DNA of 64,000 nt, taken from Polytrichum commune (Eukaryota; Streptophyta; Polytrichopsida; Polytrichales; Polytrichaceae). How positions within the stretch are numbered: position 1 is the first letter of the stretch; each line of letters begins with the position of its first letter. Location of the stretch: positions 19,953,501 to 20,017,500 of the forward strand of contig OX485805.1 in the NCBI GenBank assembly GCA_950295325.1, read 5' to 3'. A model generated the notes under the pieces. It was not told the origin of the DNA. It searched no databases and saw only the letters and a list, made by a program, of their open reading frames with translations. The position numbers and the translations under genes were made by a program. Below are positions 59,321-64,000 of this stretch, piece after piece.

Positions 59321-60339
59321 AGAATTGAGGATTGGAGATGGATGAATTGCGGGAGAAGTGGGCCATTCATCCTACTTCACCAAGTTTTCAGACATAATCA
59401 AATCATAATCAAATCAATTCAGGTATACCAAAGACCAACATGTAAATTAGCTTCGATATTACATACTATTGTCATACATTTGAAGCCACTAAATTGCCCG
59501 GGTAATTCACTTAGTGCATTTTAAAAACAACGTGCGGCATAACATAGGGAGGATTAAATTTGTTTGTAATAAAATTTATAAAATAATTCCAAATAATGTA
59601 GTTTCCATTAAAAGTAGGCAACCCCATTACAAGTAAGGTAGGTAGGTTTAAAATGTGAATCATTCCTTTTGTAAAATTAATATAGGGGTTGAAACTAAGG
59701 ATCCTAGGATGTATGTTTAGTAGGATCGAGTTTGTACGCATGCCTCATGAGGGATGGATGAAAAATGGCTCATCGTTTGCCCAAAAATGGATGAAAATTG
59801 TTGCGGCTTGCACTGCCGTTTGTAAAAAAAATCCTAGGGTTTTGTTTTTTCCTCAAGTCCGGTGTGTTTTTGGCAACTTTTTGTTGAAGCTCCTCGTTGT
59901 TGAAGCTTATAGTAGCAAAGTCCAAGAAGCATATCTTGTTGTAGTTGGTTTAGGGTCTTTTTTGTAAAGTCTTCTTTGTAGTTGTTTTAGGATCAAGGGC
60001 GGGCGTGAAGCTTCATGTAGGGTTTTGGTTATCTTGGTTGAAGGTCTTATGGTTGTTTTGGAGGCGGTTTAGGGTTTAGAGTTTCTGTGTGCAATTTGTG
60101 ATTGATTGTTCCGCTTCTGTTGGCATGGTTGTGTTGGTGTTCATGGATGGCAACTCAAGTGAAGATGTGTACTATGGAGGGCGATTCCATTGTTCCGCAA
60201 TATTATAGCAAGTTCAAGGTTTTTGAGGAGGAAACGTACGCCTCACTCATAGTTCGTTTGGAAGAGAAATCAATGGTGGAATGGCCGTTTGAATTTTGGA
60301 CAATGTGGATAAACGCAAGTTCTAGTAGGAGGTGGAGGG

Positions 60340-60985
60340 TTACATAGGTTTGTTTTTTTTTTACATACCCTAAACCCACCTGACAAACTTGCGGGGAACC
60401 ATAGGACTTCTGCATAGTTGCAATGGTTGCGGTTTTTTTGGGCAACACGGTGGAATTTGGTGCATTTCAGCTCGCACATGCCAATGTTGTTGTGTTTCCT
60501 CGATGCTAGCGTGCATTTTGAGGGTTGGCAATCATCGATAGCTTCGACGCCCGCATGCAGCTGCTGCATAAGTCGTGGGTTATAAACAACCTAATGCCTG
60601 ACCACCTTTGCACGAGCTCTTTTGCATGTAACGAACCTCTATGCAATTCTTCAACGTATTGTAATGGACATGCCTTGACATAACGGACCTCTATGCAATC
60701 CATATGCACCTCAAGTCAGGCTAGCTGCAAGAATTTTTTTGTCCGTTATGGTGATAGTTCGGTTGACAATGTGGGAGTCTGGGTAACCCCTACTCTTAGA
60801 TCTCGACGTTTGTATGTTTTTTGTTGTCGTAAATCTCTTGTTTCTTCAGTGCATGATTAGACACTAAGGTATGGGACGAGGTTACATAGGTTTGTTTTTT
60901 TATACATACCCCAAACCCACCTACACAAATTTGTAGAGAATCACATGACTTCTGCATAGTTGCAATGGTTGTGGTTTTTTTGTGT
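60340..60985. repeat. direct repeat pair of about 105 bp
   Basis: The segment 60340-60445 (GGTTACATAGGTTTGTTTTT, CATACCCTAAACCCACCT, GACTTCTGCATAGTTGCAAT) recurs at about 60877-60985 with few changes, 535 bases on. Confidence 0.8.
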
Positions 60986-61079
60986 GTTTGGGTCAGATTT
61001 TTACGGAGCGGATGTTATGTTTGTGAATACAAGCTTACTCTTGTTGTGTTTCCACCCTAAGACTTCTTTTTTAAATGCA

Positions 61080-62640
61080 TGAAGGTGTCAGCCCTAAACC
61101 CCCACCCTTATGCATCGTAGTCCGGGTGAGAGCCTCAGGCTAACATGTTCGCAACCAATGCCACCATTCTGGTAATTGGCCTAATGCATTCACCATGTAG
61201 GCATAAAGAAAACACCACGCTTTATTGAAGACACACGAGGTCCACAGTATTTAGAAATACCATTGTACCTAATGCCTATTACCAAGCAGGTTCAGTCATA
61301 GAACCCACTTGATGCTAAACCCAAAGCCCTAAATCCCACTTCCAGTAGCCCTTCCGTGATAGGGCTTCCCCCATTCTACTAACTCACACCCTACCCTTAA
61401 CTTCAATGCCCACTCCCCCCTAAGCACAAGCTAATTTACTAAATCCACATCTAAGCAATGTGACTAATTACTGCCCTCATGCTAATCCCACTCCCTTGTT
61501 CGGCCTCCCTTCTGTTGCTCCAGGGCACAGTGGCCAGCAACTAGCTGGTACCTGGTGGTTATAGCCCCTCCTCGCTGCCTCTGCCGAGACTTACCCTTCG
61601 GTGGCCCAGGCTCACATGAGCAGGGCTCTTAGCTTAGGTCCGAATTCCATTCACCCAGCTTCGGGTTTGCTGGGACGTCTCCTTCCAGACCCGGCCCAGA
61701 CCTGGTACTCTGAGTTGAGGTGGACCTGATTCAGCTGCGAGACCTTGAAGTCCTCGGCAGAGGGCCCAGTCATCGATTCAAACTTCCACCTTCCAATTAA
61801 GCAGACACTGCAGCCACCAGCCACTCCTTGTGCGTGAATACTGCCCAATCTCGGCTTCAGAGTAGCATCACAACTGTCACGGTAGCCCTGGCCTTGCACG
61901 ATTAAGCAACCGCCTGCCCACAGTGCTCGAATGCATTGAATCTTCTCCCCTGCATTATAGATCAGTTGACAGGGCATTCGGACTGGGAGGTGCAGAATTC
62001 AGACAGAGACTTGGACGCGGTTTGGCATGCAAGAAGAGCAAGGAGGGCGGCTGACCATCTCCCCCGAACCCGAGTCGGTCGAGCCCAACATTACCATCCA
62101 CCCCGCTCCGCTCCTCTGTAATCGTAATGTGCGCTACCCCGCCCCTGATTTACCATCACATTATATAATTCGAGCTTCTGTAAACAGGCTGCCCAATTCC
62201 CCTTTTGGGAGGGGCCTTACACCTTCCCTACACCGCGGCATCTCCGAGGTAGTGCCTCATCTCTCGCCGCAGACCGCCCTTTTTCGCAGCTCCGCACAGT
62301 TCCTCCTCGAGGGGTACCCCCGACGCTGCTCCCGACGCCAACTTCTTCCAACAGAACCCAACCTTCTTCGGGGTCCCAGCTCCTTCCCTCTCTGCCGTTG
62401 ACCTCCCCTGTTTTTTGAGTGTCCCCCCTGGCCTCTCTCCCGAGCCCTTGTGGCCTCAGCCTCTAAAAGTTATCCATTTAGCCTTAACCTCGTCCAAAAC
62501 GAACAATACTAGAGTCTAATTCCCACAGTAGCAATTGGCTTCACCTCATTAGCCTTAGGGGTTACTTACCCCTCAAGACTTCCCCATTCCTCCCACTAAA
62601 CTCCTAGGCGACGAACAACTCCTTCCTAATTCTCCAATTC
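61080..62640. other. GC-rich block of unknown origin inside the hAT-like element
   Basis: About 1.5 kb with much higher GC and CpG content than its surroundings. The minus strand has a 108-residue open frame (61651-61977) that I cannot assign, and a CAATAAAG polyadenylation-like signal near 61220. Candidates are a captured host gene fragment or an LTR-like insertion. I could not define its ends. Confidence 0.4.
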
Positions 62641-63346
62641 AATTCAAATCCAAACAAAAGAATATCACTTTTTTTATCTTTTTATATAATTGCTATAAAA
62701 TCAAACTCAAGTTTTAATGAATTTTTAAGGGTTAAGAACACATGTGGGCACCGTTTTGGGCTCATAGAAGGTTATGTTTTATGGGCTATAAAATTGCAAA
62801 TTCTAAAACAAATTCTAAACTACATTATGGTTAAGTGTCCTTGTATTCTTCATCACTTGCAATTATATGATATCATTCAGGTTATGGTCTTGGAATGACA
62901 TGCATCATGTTATCACACTTGTTCTTCTATGATGTGGGTTACAATACACATATGTTGCACAAATTAAGATTTGTTTTGGTAAGCACAAGTTTTTTACATG
63001 TATGATAAGTTTTTGCACTCAATTTTTTAAATGGTATCTATGTTTTATGCCTTTTTGTTGTCATTATTTTCCCACCACTTTTGCATTGCATACACTTTTA
63101 AATTAATTTTCTTAACTAAAAGGATTGTAGACTACAAAAAAATTGCAATGACATGGGCAATATAAGCAATGGTAGGGTAAAATAAAAATAAATAAAAACC
63201 ATTTTAGAGAATTAAGTAATTACACGGAGTTTTTAATTCATGCCTTGGAGGTAAACAACCCTTAAACAAATACCCCTCCACCACACGTGGTGCACAAAAA
63301 ATCCTATAGAGTGACCTACCTGAGCTAATGTATGTTTATGGTACAT

Positions 63347-64000
63347 AATGCTTGGGGATTGTGGCGTATATATAAATTCATCCATACTATTTCCGTACAA
63401 ACAAACTTCATACATGGTAGAGATTAATTGATTCCAACTAGACCCCACAAATGACTAATTTAGGGTTTTTGATATCATTTGTGAAATCGATTCATCTAAA
63501 AATGTAACTTTCTTGTTTATAAAAATAGTTCATTGTGTTTTCACCTTCTCAATGGATATGTTCATGTGAACACCACAAATAGTTGGTGTTGAGCATACAT
63601 ACCTTAGTTACATGAAATCATTCAAGAGTAAATGAAAAATGTGGAACTTTTCTTGTTGATGGGATGATCAATCAAATACGCATATATTTGATAAATCATA
63701 GTCGTATTTCCATACTTCTATTGGGTATTGTGGCTGCAGTGTTGAGTATTTTGTTAAGGATTTAGTAGTGTTGTAGAGGTTCGATGTGGAATCACAACTA
63801 TCTAATATGGTGGTGGATAACTAACTACAAGTTCACCAACTATCACGGTCTCTTACTCAAAATCAATTCTCCAATTCATTTAGTCATGTGGGTATCAAAG
63901 CTTCTTCAACGTGCCCGAACACCCTTATAAGGTAGATGGTACAAAAACCAACACCCTAAAATCTTTGCACAATAAATGCCCCCGGAATTAGAGAATGTCC
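63347..64000. repeat. sequence related to the 53421-53668 MITE
   Basis: GCTTGGGGATTGTGGCG and AAATTCATCC at 63350 match the left end of the nested MITE. About 100 bases on, TGACTAATTTAGGG and GATTCATCTAAAAATG resemble its interior. The right end is not seen in the window. Confidence 0.5.

Larger units (their letters stand above)
59497..63324. mobile_element. larger hAT-like relative of the 475-bp element, 3.8 kb
   Basis: The left ~220 bases match the left half of 39816-40290 (CACTTAGTGCATTTTAAAAA, CAACGTGCGGCATAA, AATTAATATAGGGG) and the last ~200 match its right half (ATATAAGCAATG, CACGTGGTGCACAAAAA, AGAGTGACCTACC). Ends: CCCGGGTAATTCACT and, inverted, CTCAGGTAGGTCACT. The flanks CTAAATTG and CTAATGTA share five of eight bases. 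I could not recognise a transposase inside. The interior holds direct repeats and a GC-rich block, so part of it may be captured or later inserted DNA. Confidence 0.6.

Noticed and set aside
61651-61977. 108-residue minus-strand ORF as a host gene
   Set aside because: I cannot link it to a family. It lies in a GC-rich block within a transposon and could be a chance frame, so I list it only as part of that block.

Overview
This window looks like nuclear DNA of a land plant. It holds two convincing plant genes, a secreted eight-cysteine lipid-transfer protein with a GT-AG intron and an R2R3-MYB regulator. The other roughly 55 kb is an AT-rich, transposon-derived desert with no intact host gene that I can recognise. 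The sequence does not fix the species. The density of decayed elements suggests a medium or large genome, and I cannot tell a seed plant from a lycophyte, fern or bryophyte.

Layout. 1-6.3 kb is the genic part: a TATA box and an LTP gene (+, 1447-1927), then an intronless MYB gene (-, 4681-6054) similar to subgroup 22 (MYB44/70/73/77). From 7.3 kb the window is mobile DNA, much of it readable from terminal inverted repeats and target-site duplications. 8.46-11.65 kb is a 3.2 kb PIF/Harbinger element with a dead DDE transposase. 12.6-16.5 kb holds dispersed and tandem repeats, including a ~240-bp satellite-like array. 17.99-18.55 kb is a Harbinger-type MITE with TAA duplications. 19-22.5 kb is a patchwork of microsatellites, satellite-related copies and direct repeats. 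At 22.68 and 35.93 kb lie two copies of a tRNA-derived SINE with intact target-site duplications. 25.1-25.5 kb (-) is a broken SWIM zinc-finger ORF. 27.7-29.2 kb (+) is a broken ORF resembling a beta-class DNA N4/N6 methyltransferase. 32-38.3 kb carries two further Harbinger-type MITEs, two copies of a long-armed MITE with 9-bp duplications and one copy of a palindromic MITE. 39.8 kb is a 475-bp hAT-like element whose ends match a 3.8 kb relative at 59.5-63.3 kb. 42.4-50.5 kb is a full-length but dead Ty3/gypsy LTR retrotransposon. A 95-bp tandem array follows, then nested MITEs at 53.4-54.0 kb, a TTAGCTAGCTA-rich segment at 55.2-55.9 kb, and a hAT-like MITE inside an older repeat at 57.8 kb.

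The two host genes are unrelated in function: one is an apoplastic lipid-binding protein, the other a nuclear regulator of the stress-associated MYB44 type. The transposons show all stages of decay. Many of the changes in them look like C-to-T or G-to-A events, as expected of methylated, silenced DNA. The least ordinary items are the methyltransferase-like ORF, the SINE family, the autonomous/non-autonomous element pairs, and the nested insertions that give a relative order of events.
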